Assembly: GCA_021399435.1 (NCBI GenBank)
Contig: JAJTUP010000001.1
Coordinates: 2,170,001-2,234,000 of the forward strand
Source of the DNA: Diaporthe sp. PMI_573
Lineage: Eukaryota; Ascomycota; Sordariomycetes; Diaporthales; Diaporthaceae
Length of the DNA: 64,000 nucleotides
Direction of reading: 5' to 3'
In this document: positions 33,716 to 45,932 of the stretch, piece by piece
How the letters are laid out: each line of letters opens with the position of its first letter
Numbering within the stretch: the first letter of the stretch is position 1
Program-made: the position numbers and the translations under genes
The notes under the pieces: generated by a model
Databases searched by the model: none
What the model saw: the letters and a program-made list of their open reading frames with translations, nothing else
Told to the model about the DNA's origin: nothing

Positions 33716-36700
33716 GGTCATAAATGTGTTGCAGCCCATTGAAGCCATCCAAGCCACGCATGCCATACCTGCATGCAGCAATTAGCCTGCAAGCACTGCA
33801 GGCACTGCAAGCAGTAGTGTAGACACAGCATGCATGTGCAGTCAGTCAGGTAGAACTGACCAAGTGTGTCAGCCGAAACGGGCCAGACAGGCTGACTGGT
33901 CTCGGTCTGTCTTGTGTGCGTGCCCGTCGGCCAGTGGGCTCACTGACTGCCTAGGCGTGTACTGTTGCATAGCGAGCGTACATAAAAAGTACGTACACAA
34001 AATATATGCACGCATGCATATCGATGCGTGGGTATTGTTTGAACGGCTGTGAAACAAGCTCTTGTCTGGCCCGGGTTCGAGGTGCCCCGCTGCTGTCATG
34101 GGTTTCCAAACTTCGTATCTGGCAGCCGTCGCTTCTGCGCGCGGCGGACGTTCTTCTTCGCCTTCGTCTCGTCTCGTGTCGTTCGTCCAAATTGTCGACG
34201 ACATGTTTGCCCCTCCTCGGCATGCGGTTGTCTCAACTACCGATGGTGGTGATTGAGAAGAGGAAGGCCAGGCTATCAGTAATCAGTGTCATGTAGCGTT
34301 AGAGGCCCAGGAGGTGACTGGAGCTGTGGCAGTCTGGTGGCTGTCTAGTTGGCTGTCTGGGTGACGGTAGAGGCCTGGCGCAGGTCTCCAGAAGTGCAGG
34401 CGCATGATCGCCAGCCAGCCTTGCCAGCCTGGTGTAGGTCGAGTTCCCACGTACGGTACTGTCTACCTGGTCAGATGGGGGAAGCAGTGGAGGGGGAGGT
34501 ACCTGCAACATTACCCTGCAGGCCCAAGCGATGAGGCAGAGAGGGCAAGCATGGCGGCCGCCACCCCTCCTTGGCCTCTGTTTCACCTTGACTGCAGGAC
34601 CCGGGCAGCCTGCAAGAGAGCTGCAGGGAGTACACCACACTAGAAGCCTTCTGGAACTATTTGACACAACCTCTGGGTTCCTGGGCCTCTGCAGTCCCAA
34701 ACTCTGATGCTCCCTCGTCCATGCCTCGAGATGCCCTCAGACATCCCCGGCCCGTCACCATCGGTCCAAAGTTACTGCTCTTCCTCGGCACATCACGATT
34801 CTCCCCGTCGAGGCCCATTTCGACTGCACACACTCAGGGTTCAAGACCGGCCCAGATGGTCTGGAGTGGAAAGGTGAGCTGAGGTGAGGCGAAACGGTCC
34901 AAACATCGATCCGTCCTCTCCATCCTCTCCATCCTCTCCCGTGGCTACCGTGCCGTGTAATCTTAACAACTGTAGTTGTCGCTATTCGCCCATCCAACAC
35001 ACCTCCAGCCTCGTAACACTAGCTCTGCCATATCGGCTGCAGATCGCGCCACATGTGGTCAGTCGGTCGGTAGTAGAATGCCCGGATATTGAATATTGGT
35101 CTGACCGGCCTGAATCACCTCGCCTCGGGCTGGTATCATGTGGCTGCCACCATCATAAACACAACCCCGCGATACTCACCCTCGCCGCCCTCGCCTCCTA
35201 ATGCTGCCCACTGCTGGGTAATCTATGGCAGTTCCTGGCAGATCTGCCCCGTCAAACCTCATACACTAGCTGTGCCTTTCTCGAACCCGGTTGGCTCCTC
35301 GCCTGGCTAAACATCTACTGGACCATTATCTGCTCGATCTTCACCGGGGCAAGGGGCTGGTTCCGTCGACCCCGGCACGGTGTAGTTCTGTTTTAGACCG
35401 AGCAGGATAAAGAACGCACTCAGGGCATCCTGAAGCTAGCCTTTGCCCCAAACGAGCAACGGCTCCGAGTTACTTCAGATGGTTTAGTTCCCTCTTGCCG
35501 CACCTTTGTACCACTGCCCTTCCTCTTGTCCGCATCCAACAGAATACGAGATCCTCAATCCTCAACGAGGTGGTTCATGCAGCATACCAATTGAGTATCG
35601 CCGGCCAAGACAGCGACGTAAGGCCGACTCATGCTCGCAATAATTCTGGATTCTTGTTATGTTCTCAGACCGACAGACCGTGGCAGATGCCCAGAGGCAG
35701 CATTCGTTCGGCGATCCCCATTGCCCGGCGGAAAAGCTTACCCCCTGACCGATCACCGTCTCTTCATGGGGAAATAAACTCTAACAGATCAGAGATCGCC
35801 TCTTCCTCTACCAGGACGAACAGGCGGAAAGTCCGGGAGCCTGGCTCCTTGGGTTTTCACTACTCTGCATATTGTAGTTGTTATCATCATCACCCGTGGC
35901 ACTGCCTTCCTGCAGGGGGCGTCCGCAAAAGCATACCTGAAATAGCAGCAGCTACAACGGGGTGCATACGCACGTACGCGTGCGTCAGTGTGGTAGAAAC
36001 CCGGGAAAGCCTGCACCGCCCACAGACGCACACGCAACCCTAGCCTCGAACAGCCGAACCCAGCACTAACTACTGCGCTGCTACCACGGCGCACCAGGTG
36101 CTCGGAACAAGGTGACAGCTGGGTTGACGTGCAGATGAGACTTGTTTGTGGTTGGGACTTGGCAGGCCTGCTTCGAGGGAGAGAGATGGGAGACCGCCAC
36201 AGACGCAGTGCAACCCCACGCTCTGATCACCTCCCATCCGGATCGCGGGGTGGCAGGGGAGATACTGTGTAGCCAAGGCCCCAGACAGATAGATAGTCTC
36301 GATAAGATTGATATCAGTCTAGCTACACACATAACCGACGATGCCCCGTATAAGCCCCCCCAATTTACACAGCAACGCCGGAAAGCTGTCCTGCGGGCGT
36401 CGTAATGAGCCGGGCACAGCGCATGAACTGCAAGCCCCCCCGAGTGGACGGGCTCAGCTCGGCATGGTGGAGGGGAGACTACGCTTTCATGGTGCTGTAC
36501 ATACAATACCGGCTCGCAATTGGTCTACGCGTACGTACATACGCAGGCAAAAGTAGTGTGTCGGCCGACTACTTACCTAAAACCCATCGGTCTCTCCACC
36601 TACATCCGGCCAGCCCAGTCGTCCCACCGACGAGCTGTATGGGATAGATTGAACAAGGCTGAAAACCCCGTTCTTCTCCCCGCCCAGTTGAGCCTTGTTA

Positions 36701-37581
36701 ATAAACAATGTTTTGCCACCGGACACTGGGGGCCCAGCACACATTGCTTCTAGAAATAGATAGCCCATGACAGCAAGTTTCGCCGAGTCGAGGGTGGCAA
36801 GAATTTGAGAATGGTTTTGTTGTTGTAGGTAGTGCCCATATGAGGATGGGCTCTCTTGTTATAGTAGCACAAAAAACCAAGAGCGAACGAAACAAAGCCG
36901 ATTCGATCTGATCGTGTTCGCCAAATCGCGCGCTCGGGCGTGGAATTGGCACTGACCGACAGCTGGTACACAAATAAGTCCCTGGCCTTCGCCGTCGGCG
37001 TATGTTCGGGGAGAACCCAGAAGGCCACCGACAAGTGTCCTCTTGATGAGGCAAGTTGAGCAACAAGCACAAGTCACAGAGAACCGGGGGGGGGGGGGAA
37101 GGAAGAAAAGCACGATCATGAAGCCTGATGCTCCTCGTCTCGTTTATTTATCACTGATGTTCCGAGGAACCTAATTCCTTCTATGGAGACACACTAACCA
37201 CCCACTGTGTCCATGTAGATATCTACAACTTCCCACCACCAGACTTTACCACCGCTTGCGGTGATATGGACAACCAACATGCTCGCTTTGCTTCGCTCAG
37301 CTGAAACACAGATTAGGCAGACAGTAACAAGACATGATAAGACGCCGCCAGGAGAACTTCTTTCTCCCAGTTCCAAAGCCGTTGTAAACGCCGGTGTGGT
37401 CGGTCCCTTCTCCCGCAATGCAAGGGGCGCGTAGCCTGCCTAAATTTTGCAGTGGCGTATAGTAGCCAGCCAGTCTCCCTTTCCTTTATCCCATATCCCA
37501 AGCGTATCCCTCCATCACCTCCCTGATCATTACTCCCATTACCCCTTCCTTCAGTGACAACTAATACTTTGGTCACCGTGA

Positions 37582-40500
37582 TTACCACCCTGGCTTCCTC
37601 TTCATCGTAGCGCTCCGCCTGATACTCGCCATCCAGATGGAGTCGTCGAGGATCTGGCTCATCTGGATCGGGCTGACGGCGCTGTTGCTCCTGCTGTTGC
37701 GCCTGCTGTTGGCTGCCGAGCTGTTGGCCGACCCGGGCTGCAGCTCGAAGCTGAAGGCCGAGTGCGTCGACTGGTGCGCGTCGCTCCTCGCCGAGCTGGC
37801 CTCTCCCGCCCGCGGCATGCTCAGCGGGTGCGCAGCGCCCGTGCTGTCGAAGTTGGTCTGCAGCGTGAGGTCCGCGCTCGTGCCGGACCACGTCTTCTGG
37901 TGGCTGGTGGAGCCGCCGCTGTTCCGGGCCTCATTGGGGCTCAGGAATGCGGCGCCCGTGCCCGGCGAGCGGAGGCCTGCCGAGCCCGGTGTCGATGGGC
38001 TTTGTTGCCCGTAAGGGTTCTGTAGTCGTGCTGACGAGGACGTCTTCCTCTTTTCTCGCTCTTCTTCGTCGTCCACGAGGATGTCCGGCAGGTCTAGCTG
38101 AGGTACTGCCGTCATACGCGCAGACCTCTTGCGATCCATGTGCCGCTTGAACTGTCGTGCATAGTACCTATCAATAAAATATTAGTGCCTGAATCTAGCC
38201 AAGTCCGCACCATTAGATAACTTACATCGTGTCGAAAAAGCCGACGACCACACGACGACGAACTTCCTCCTCGACACGTTGGAGGCGTGCCCGGCGACGC
38301 AAGAATTCCTCAAGCCTATTTCGCAGTTGTTAGTCCGAGAGATTCCGACATCATATGCGACAAGTTTGGCTTACCGAAGACTCTTGCTATCGTTGATAAT
38401 GTTGTAGTGAGCCAAAATCATGAGCACTGTAGTAAAGGAGATGCCCTTGTCCGGGTCCGCCGAGACCATGACTTCTTCGTAGAAGATGTTGTACCTCCTG
38501 CGCCTCTCCCGCACCGCTTCGATGTCAATCTGGTTCAGCCGACTGTTCAACTTCTTCAGATTGGCACCACCAAATGCGCTTGACGATGAGATGGATTGAT
38601 GGCGGGATGATGGCACCTCGTTTCCAACATCATCAAGGATCTGTCGTACGGAATCATCATGCGAGTAGATACGCATCTCAAACACGCCCGACAGCTCTCC
38701 CAGCAGGCGAGGGAAGGCTTCTTTGCTGATGTATCCTGTGCCGCGGGGGTCGACCGATCTCCACGCCTCCTTGAAGCGGCGGATCTCGTCTCGGTCGACG
38801 GCGGAAAGTCCGCTTGAACGCTGGTACACGTACGAGAAACTCTCGTAAATGAGTGACACGAACAAGTTGACGAAGATATACATGCTGAGGATGTTCCACA
38901 ATATGAACAGCACCCTGGCCCACGACGCGCTTCCACAGTCGCTTAAATAAAAGTTCTCGTTCTCCACGCACAGAGGTGGCTCGATGCAGGCGTAATCTTC
39001 CATGATCTCGTTCCAGCCCTCGCCGACAGACATGCGGAACAGCAGGATGAGCGCGTTAGGCACCGTGCGGAAGTTGACTTGAGTGGTCTCCTCGCCACCG
39101 AACCTAGTCAAGCTGAACGTCTGCGTAAGGGCAATAGCAAAGACCAAGAAGAAGACCAGCCAGGTTGCCAACAGGTTGCCGATAGTCGTCAGACTAGCCG
39201 CTGCCGTTTTGAAAAGCTGGTCCAGAGCGTCGTTGCGGGGGATGAGCAGGAACACGATGGCAACGAGGAAGAACTTGTGCAGCTGTATGAAAGTATCTTC
39301 CGAGGGAAAGATGAGGAAGAGGATCGTGGTCAGGAAGGCGCCGATCACAACGACCAGCGAGTACATGTCCCATGAACTCTTCCTGAAGCGCGGCCAGCCC
39401 AGACCAAAGACTCGGATTCCAGTGTTCGCCATGTAGATCAGTGTGAACAAGAAGAATATTGCGTCTCTCGTGTTGGTCCACCAAAGGGGTTCCTCGTAGA
39501 ACTCGAGAAGCAGAAGTAGCAGGTGAAGACCCAGTACGGCTGTGATGGTGGTGTACCATTTGCCTTTCTTCTCAATCGCGCGCTTGTGACACCATTTCTT
39601 CCAACTCTGTCCAGAGTCATCATAAGACGTCTTAGAAGGGGAGATCTGGCGGAGACGTTTGCGCAACTCGAGCCACGACCGCTGCTCTGTCGTCAAGTAT
39701 GCCACACCAGTCTGCTCCGTGTAGTTTCGCATGAAGACGGAGATGAACAGCGTAAGCACGAAGACTGTGCCCAAGAGGTTGTAGATGATGAAGAACACGG
39801 CGTTGCCCTGCGCGACTCCCTCCTGTGGTTGCCTGCCGACCCCCGTAACAGCCTGCGCCGCAAACGAGACATCAATCCAGCCTTCTTGACTCACAACCTG
39901 GAAGAGAATGAACAGCGAGGACCCAAAGTCGTCAAAGCTGAAGAAAGGATTGGCGGCCACTCGGGGAGCTAGCACATCCCAATTGTATGGGCTGTTGTTG
40001 AATTCACCGAAGCAGTCGCGGAGGAACTCGCCCGCGCTGTCGTCGTTACAGGTGGCCATTTTGCCCATGAACAAGTTGGTCCCGTAGATTGCGAATGGGA
40101 TGATCAGCGAAAGTGACACAAAGGCCGCGCTGGCTATCTTCCACCAACCGATCACAATCAACGAGTGGAACGTGTCGCGGGCGCTGTCACTGACGTTGAG
40201 CAGCCGCAAAGCTCTTAGGGCCTTGAAGGCCCCGACAGCGCGAGACACGGCACCGTCATTGGTGAAGAGCGTGATGACATTAATCCAGAGAGTGATCAAG
40301 ACCACAGCGTCAATAATTCCCCAGGAGCTTCGGAAGTAAGCGTTCGGGGTCCAGAAGAATCCATCTGCGATGACCTTGATAAGAGCTTCTGCGCTGAACA
40401 AAGTGGCGAAGGCCATGTCGGTCCAGACGAACCAGTTCTCAACACTAAACTCATGGGTTTCGAAGTATTCCTTCTGGTATAGGGGCGTGGTAACACAGGC

Positions 40501-43500
40501 CAAGATCACCATGGCGACAATAGCGGCATAGATGAAGGCCGAAAATGAGTACCATGCAATCTTGTGAGGCTCTACGCCATCAAAACGCTCAGACCCCCGG
40601 CCGGGACCCACGATTCGCTGGCAAAGGCGCCGAATAGGGTTCCGTGGTGTGAATATGAACAAGGAGTTGTTGTAAGTCGGGTGTCGGGCCAGATACGCGC
40701 GCTGCGCCTTGCGTCGCTCCGCGGAGGCAGAGACAGCTTGACGAGCCATTTGCCGTGGGTCCTGGGTCTCGTTGCGAGTCTCGAAGGTGAGATTCGAGTA
40801 GAACGGATTTGGATCCTTGCTGCTGAACGCCGTGACCACTTTCCCCCACATCATGGACATGAAACCAGGCTTCACATTACCAGCTTTCCCATTGGCGCCT
40901 TCTGGGGGTGATTGGCTGCCGCTGCCGGGTGTCTCCTGCACGGTCTCAGCAGCGTCGTCGAGGAAGTCTTTGACAACAGCCTCTTTCAGCAACATTTCCA
41001 TCGTAGCCGGGCCGTAATCCAGAGGATCCTTCTTCCTCCTCGTTCTGCCGAGAGAGAAGATGGTCGAAAGGGCGAGATTGCTCGAACTGCCTCCCAGTTC
41101 TTTCCGCTGCAAGAATGCGCGAACTTGTTCAAGCCGCTTGACATCCTCGCCGACGTCGAAATTTTCTTGGATGACAGCAATGAACATATTGATGAGAATG
41201 AAGAAGGCCAAGATAAACCATCCAACGAGGAACATGGCGCCGATCCACGCGGTATGCCATTGTTCCGTGTGGCCCGTGACCGTGTACAGAACAGTCGTCC
41301 AATTCTCGCTGGACAAGATTTGGAACATGGCCTGGAACGAATTCCAGATCGTGGAAAAGTTCATCAAGATGGTTTCACCACCGTCGTCCTCCAGAGGTAT
41401 TTCTCCCCGAAACAATTGTGAGGCGAAAATTGCCATGAGAAGCGTCATCAGGTATACGAACAGCATCAGGTTGCTGATACCAGTGGAATCGCCCAACACT
41501 AGCACAATCAGGTCTCTGGTCATCGGCACCGCAAGGACAACACGGTAGACCCTCATAATCTGGAACGCTGTCAACCAAGCGTAAACCACTTCATGCGAGT
41601 GGATCGGAGGCAGAATAATGACGGATGTGATGATGGCAAGCCCAAGGTCCACGAGGTTCCGAGTGTGGTGACGAAATCCTCTAAAGTCTGCGATGAGTCG
41701 TATGATGATTTCAATGTCGAGCAAAAGCGTCACCACAATTTCCACGTTGTCGATGAACGCTTTGCGGTCCTCCGACATTTCGGCGCTCTTGCACGCCTGC
41801 GTAAGCAAGTCGAAAGCGATACACAGGACCCAGAATAACCTCGACTTGTTGTAAAATCGTTGTAGGGCAGATATCCGCTTGGGTGGCTCCTCCACAGGGC
41901 CGTCCACAAACTTATCCTCAGTATCGGTAAAAGCACTGGCCCTGCTCTCTTCACGGATGACCTGAAATGATGATGTGATGACAGCAATGAGCAAGTTGAC
42001 CAGCCATAACAGCATGATCATGATTCCAGCGCCGAAGAAGAGTGCCGCTGGTGTGTAGTCCGAATCGATTGTGTAGTACATCAGGTCGGAAAACGTGTTC
42101 GCACTCATGACAACAAATACCATTTCGAGTGAGTGTAAAATATCATCAAAGTGCATGGTCGCGTTATACGGATTGCCCTGCTGGAGACAGAGCGAACCTC
42201 TGGGACAAATGTAGCCCTTAGCGCTACCTGTGCCCGGGCTGAGGTTGCTCAGATTGTCGGTCGGTTCAGCAATAACCCATGGCAGGTCTCTGCCATCGGT
42301 CAAGTTCTTGTAGCCACCACAGAATTGGAAGTCGTTGACAAACGCCGCAGAGATGTTTAGCGGATCCTCCGGGTCAATCCAGACACACTGTCGCCTAAGA
42401 CTTCCCTGGAAACTTTGCACGCCAATAATGGCAAAAACCAACCAGAAGAAGCCGATCAGGAACGAGACTCGCAGTAGTAAGGGTGCTGCTCTTTTCAGAC
42501 TTCGCAGAATGACCTGTTCTCACACATTAGTATTTCAAATTTAAGCATGACCGAGCACAACTTACCGCATTACCCTTGGTCAGCGCCAACAGTCTCACGA
42601 TGCGGAGACAGCTGAGCATTCTGAACACGTAGAGATGGTGCCGATTCTCGGCGCCCGTGATCCCGATCACAAAAGATATCCAAAATGACACAACAGCAAC
42701 AAAATCGAGTCGGTTGAAACCATGCCTCAGAAAAGCTCGCCGGGCTAACTGAAACCTCTGCTGCTCTTCTATAGTCTGAGGGAGTTGATGGCCGCCAAAG
42801 AAAGTGACAGAGCGTTGGAACGTTGACGGGCCATAGTCTTGTGGTGGCTTCTTTACCGACTTTTGCCTCTGGGGTTGGAAGACAGTCCGATACCTGTCCA
42901 CCACAGCCGCCTTGACGCCGCGTTTGCGGTCAATAGTGCTATACTCGGAGGCATTGAGAATGAAGCCGGACACGATAACCCTGGCAAAGATCTCTATGGT
43001 GAAAATGACAAACAAGCAGAAGATGGCCCAGTCGATCGAGGTGCTACCCCATCTATCTGGCCTCCCTTCACCGTCGTCAAAGACATTTGGCGCGGCCTCA
43101 ACGCACAGGAGGATCATTTGGAGTATGATCAAGATCAGAAGTAAGGGCTCTGTCCACGGTTGTACCAGGACATCGCAGAGGCGCTTTCGTATTGGGTTTT
43201 CAGGAGAAAAGATGCCGAGTGTCTTTCCTTTCAAAGGGTTGGCCATGCGGCCGTGTATCGAAGGAGCCGGGGATAGCGGGCCAGGGTCTGAGGGAAAGAC
43301 GTATTCGGCCTGACCCTTCTTCTCGATGGGGCTCTGGTTCTGGTAGAGCTGCGAGCGATACGAGGTATCGACCTCGGGGACCTGGGGCATAGACTCGCGC
43401 GGGCCATCTCGGCTCGGAGAACGGGATCGGCGTCTCTGGTTCTCGAGAACCTCGTCACCACTGATGTTCACGACACGCTGGGACATGGCTCGCATGATGG

Positions 43501-44233
43501 AGCCGGCCTTGAGCAATGCGCCTTGTGTCGAGGGCGAGCGGGACCGCCGGTTCCCGTCGGGGGTCAAGTTCTTCCCGAAACTCTTGTGCTTCTGGGAGCC
43601 GATCCCAGACTCCAAGTCGAAGCCGAGCCTGTCCTGATTGCGCACCTGGCTCGGGCCGGTATCTAGGTCCCGCACCGTCTGGAAGCTATCCCGTGGCTGT
43701 GCATCGCCGGCAACACTAAGGCCATCGATTGGCTGGGCAGTCTGCGTGAGAGGCACCCTGTCCGACTCTTGGGCGTTGTGATCATCGAAGTACGACGGTG
43801 CCTCGTAGGCTGCGTTCGGAGTCGAGCCGATCTCTGACAGCGGGCGCGGCGACAGCTGCTCATTAGAGAAATCCGGTGGGAGGGCATACTGAAATGCGGT
43901 AGGATCCATAGGCGACTCGGGCCCGAGCTGCCTCGAGGGCTGGTGTGTTTGTAGCGACAGACCCTGTTGTGGCTGCTGCTGTTGCTGCTGGTACGGGTTG
44001 TCCCAGTAGGTTGTTATGCTCGGCAAGTTGGCGGCCATCTGGGCCGTGGTTGGCGATAACCTCTCGTACCGTTGTGGTTGCGACTGTGACTGCGCCTGTG
44101 CGGCTCCAGCGCCGGAAGTGGACCTGCCTCTCCCATGCTCGCCAGGCGGGCCACCGAGGCCGTCTAAGGGTAATGACGAAGGCGGAGGCGCTCTATTCCG
44201 TTGCGACGGAGGGGATCTCGAGGGGTCCGCCAT
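37582..44233 (-). CDS. CCH1: Cch1 voltage-gated calcium channel alpha subunit (2,160 aa)
   Basis: Exons: 44233-42566, 42513-38375, 38315-38226, 38167-37582; phases agree and give 2,160 residues. The ATG has the context CACCATGGCG. A disordered Pro/Ser/Gln-rich cytosolic N terminus of about 330 residues is followed by four six-helix channel repeats. The residues at the selectivity-filter positions are Asn695 (SANTFSDL), Glu959 (SSENWTT), Glu1433 (QEGWIDV) and Glu1721 (GEGWNEI), an N-E-E-E pattern. Basic S4 helices are clear in repeats I-III (LRIVRLLALTKG, MRVYRVVLAVPMTR, LRALRLLNVSDSAR), while repeat IV is poor in arginine. An EF-hand-like stretch (EAWRSVDPRGTGYISKEAF) follows repeat IV, and the Ser-rich tail has a basic end (RRSATMKRKPGW). 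In fungi Cch1 works with Mid1 in the plasma membrane for calcium entry under stress and at hyphal tips. It is a conserved gene, so it probably marks the left boundary of the metabolite cluster. Confidence 0.95.
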
Positions 44234-45932
44234 GGTGGTTCGAGGTAGGAGGCGACGGAGAAGGGCCGTATGCGAGAGCGAGGGTGGTTTGGTGACTGGT
44301 CAATCGCTGCAGTGAGTGCGCAGCGATTGGATCAATCACACAAGAGGGCTCGAGACGCGCGTTTCGCGCTCTCGGATCGTAAGAGGCCGCGATCAAGACG
44401 CGGACATGGCCTGGCCAGAAGAGCTCTTGACGGAGGCAGAGAGGAACAAGTCGACAGCCGATGGTAGCTGCTCAATGCTAACTGTGTTGGTGGGCTGGCG
44501 TGTTGGGTTTGGGAGGAGGGTGGTACGTGTGGCCGGCAGGAGGTCGAATCGAGAGAGGGCTAGTCCAGCTGAACCTTGGCGTAGTCGAGTCGAGGACCGG
44601 AGAGACTTTTGCTTTGGTGGTTGTACAGTACCCAAAGTATGTACTCGGATGGATAGGTAGGATTGGATTGGATGGAATGGGTCAATTGCTGGAACTGGTC
44701 GATTGATTGCTGACACACCGAGAGGGTCGGGCGATGCGGGTGACTGTTCGGCGGGAAGGATCTTTTGCGGGTGGGGGTAATCTGTTCGGTTGTTTTTCTT
44801 TGTGTGTGTGTGTGTCTGTCTGTCGTATCGTATCGCGAGTTTCTGCTTGTCTGAAGTCTGGCGAGGTCGTGTCCAGCAGGAATCCCGAGCATCCATCCCC
44901 TTTCGCTTCACATGTTGAAAAGCCGTGGGTCCCTTGGTCATGGGCAGCATGGGGCGGGCAGCAACTCCCAGGTTCCCAATCGCATCTCGCATCCCCTGCA
45001 TCCGGGTGGGTCAGAGCGTGCCTTGTCCGGCTGCTTCTGCCACTGCCTGCTCGTGTCTCAGTGTGTCAGTGTGTGTCAGATGCTAGCGCAGAAACCAAAT
45101 CTACCCCTGCTTGTACCATGCCGCGCAGCCATTATGTGGGCTCCCTCAGCTTCAGCTGGGCCCTTCGACTAGCTGCCCGTTCCGTGAAACTATCCGCCCG
45201 TCTGGTCCGCCATGGCGAATCATAGCCTGCCTGAGTTTGCACATGTGCTCTACCTAGGTACTGTGGTAGTACACACTCGCAGGTATCACTAATATGAGCC
45301 AGGCCAGGCATGAAACCTTCTAAAGGTATATAGATCGTGGGGATAAAGAGACAGACAGAGGGAGGAAAAGGGACCTGTCAGCTGTCACCGTGCCCTCGCC
45401 CTACCAACGCCCCCAGCGTCCACTTGCAAAAAAAATCCCCTATGCGAGGAGACTACGGCGATCCGGCTGCACCGGCAGAGGCTCATCAAACAGTCCACGC
45501 AAAAAAGCCCCCGATGGCTCCATGTCCCACCAGCCTTGCCCCATCCACATAACGCTCACGCTTACGATACGACATATCCATCGCGGGCTAAGCAGTTTAA
45601 CGGCCGAAGCCCGTGCTGTAGTTTGACGTTAGCCAAAAGCAGCATAGTCACTATTTCGAACTGAGCTGAGGTGAACAGCACCACCTCCCGTATAGGACGG
45701 TGCCCAATGTACACAGCAGTAAATAAGTAACCCACAATAAACAGCATGTGGCTTGGGAGATGAAAGTGGCCACTTTTATAAATATATGTGTATATTTATC
45801 CGCAGGCGCAACTGTCCACAATGAAAAGTTCCCCAGAAATTATGCCGATACTTCCAAGATAACTCCCAGACAATCCCAACCGAACCCTGGAACATCCCAA
45901 CACCCTATTTGCCATGCTCGCCTGCTCCCAAT
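44234..45932. other. Intergenic between the polyketide synthase and Cch1
   Basis: The left part is the Cch1 upstream region, with a TG-rich tract near 44800-44825. The right part is the 3' flank of the polyketide synthase; an AT-rich stretch at about 45772-45800 (ATAAATATATGTGTATAT) would fit 3'-end signals. Overlapping short frames on both strands have no protein-like features. Confidence 0.5.

Larger units (their letters stand above)
32311..37581. other. 5.3-kb gene-poor region before Cch1
   Basis: The first 230 nt are the leader and core promoter of the 95-aa gene. Beyond them I find no gene. The longest frame (32990-33781, minus, 263 codons) passes through a 9-nt tandem repeat and shows no domain, so I take it as chance. 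Repeated AGCAGGC units lie at about 33134-33182, near-repeats of TGCAAGCAC near 33788-33815, and CCATCCTCTC units near 34915-34940. A G run lies at 37087-37098. The right end is the 3' flank of the calcium-channel gene. Confidence 0.45.

Noticed and set aside
32990..33781. 263-codon minus-strand frame
   Set aside because: Its openness comes from a 9-nt tandem repeat; the rest has random composition.
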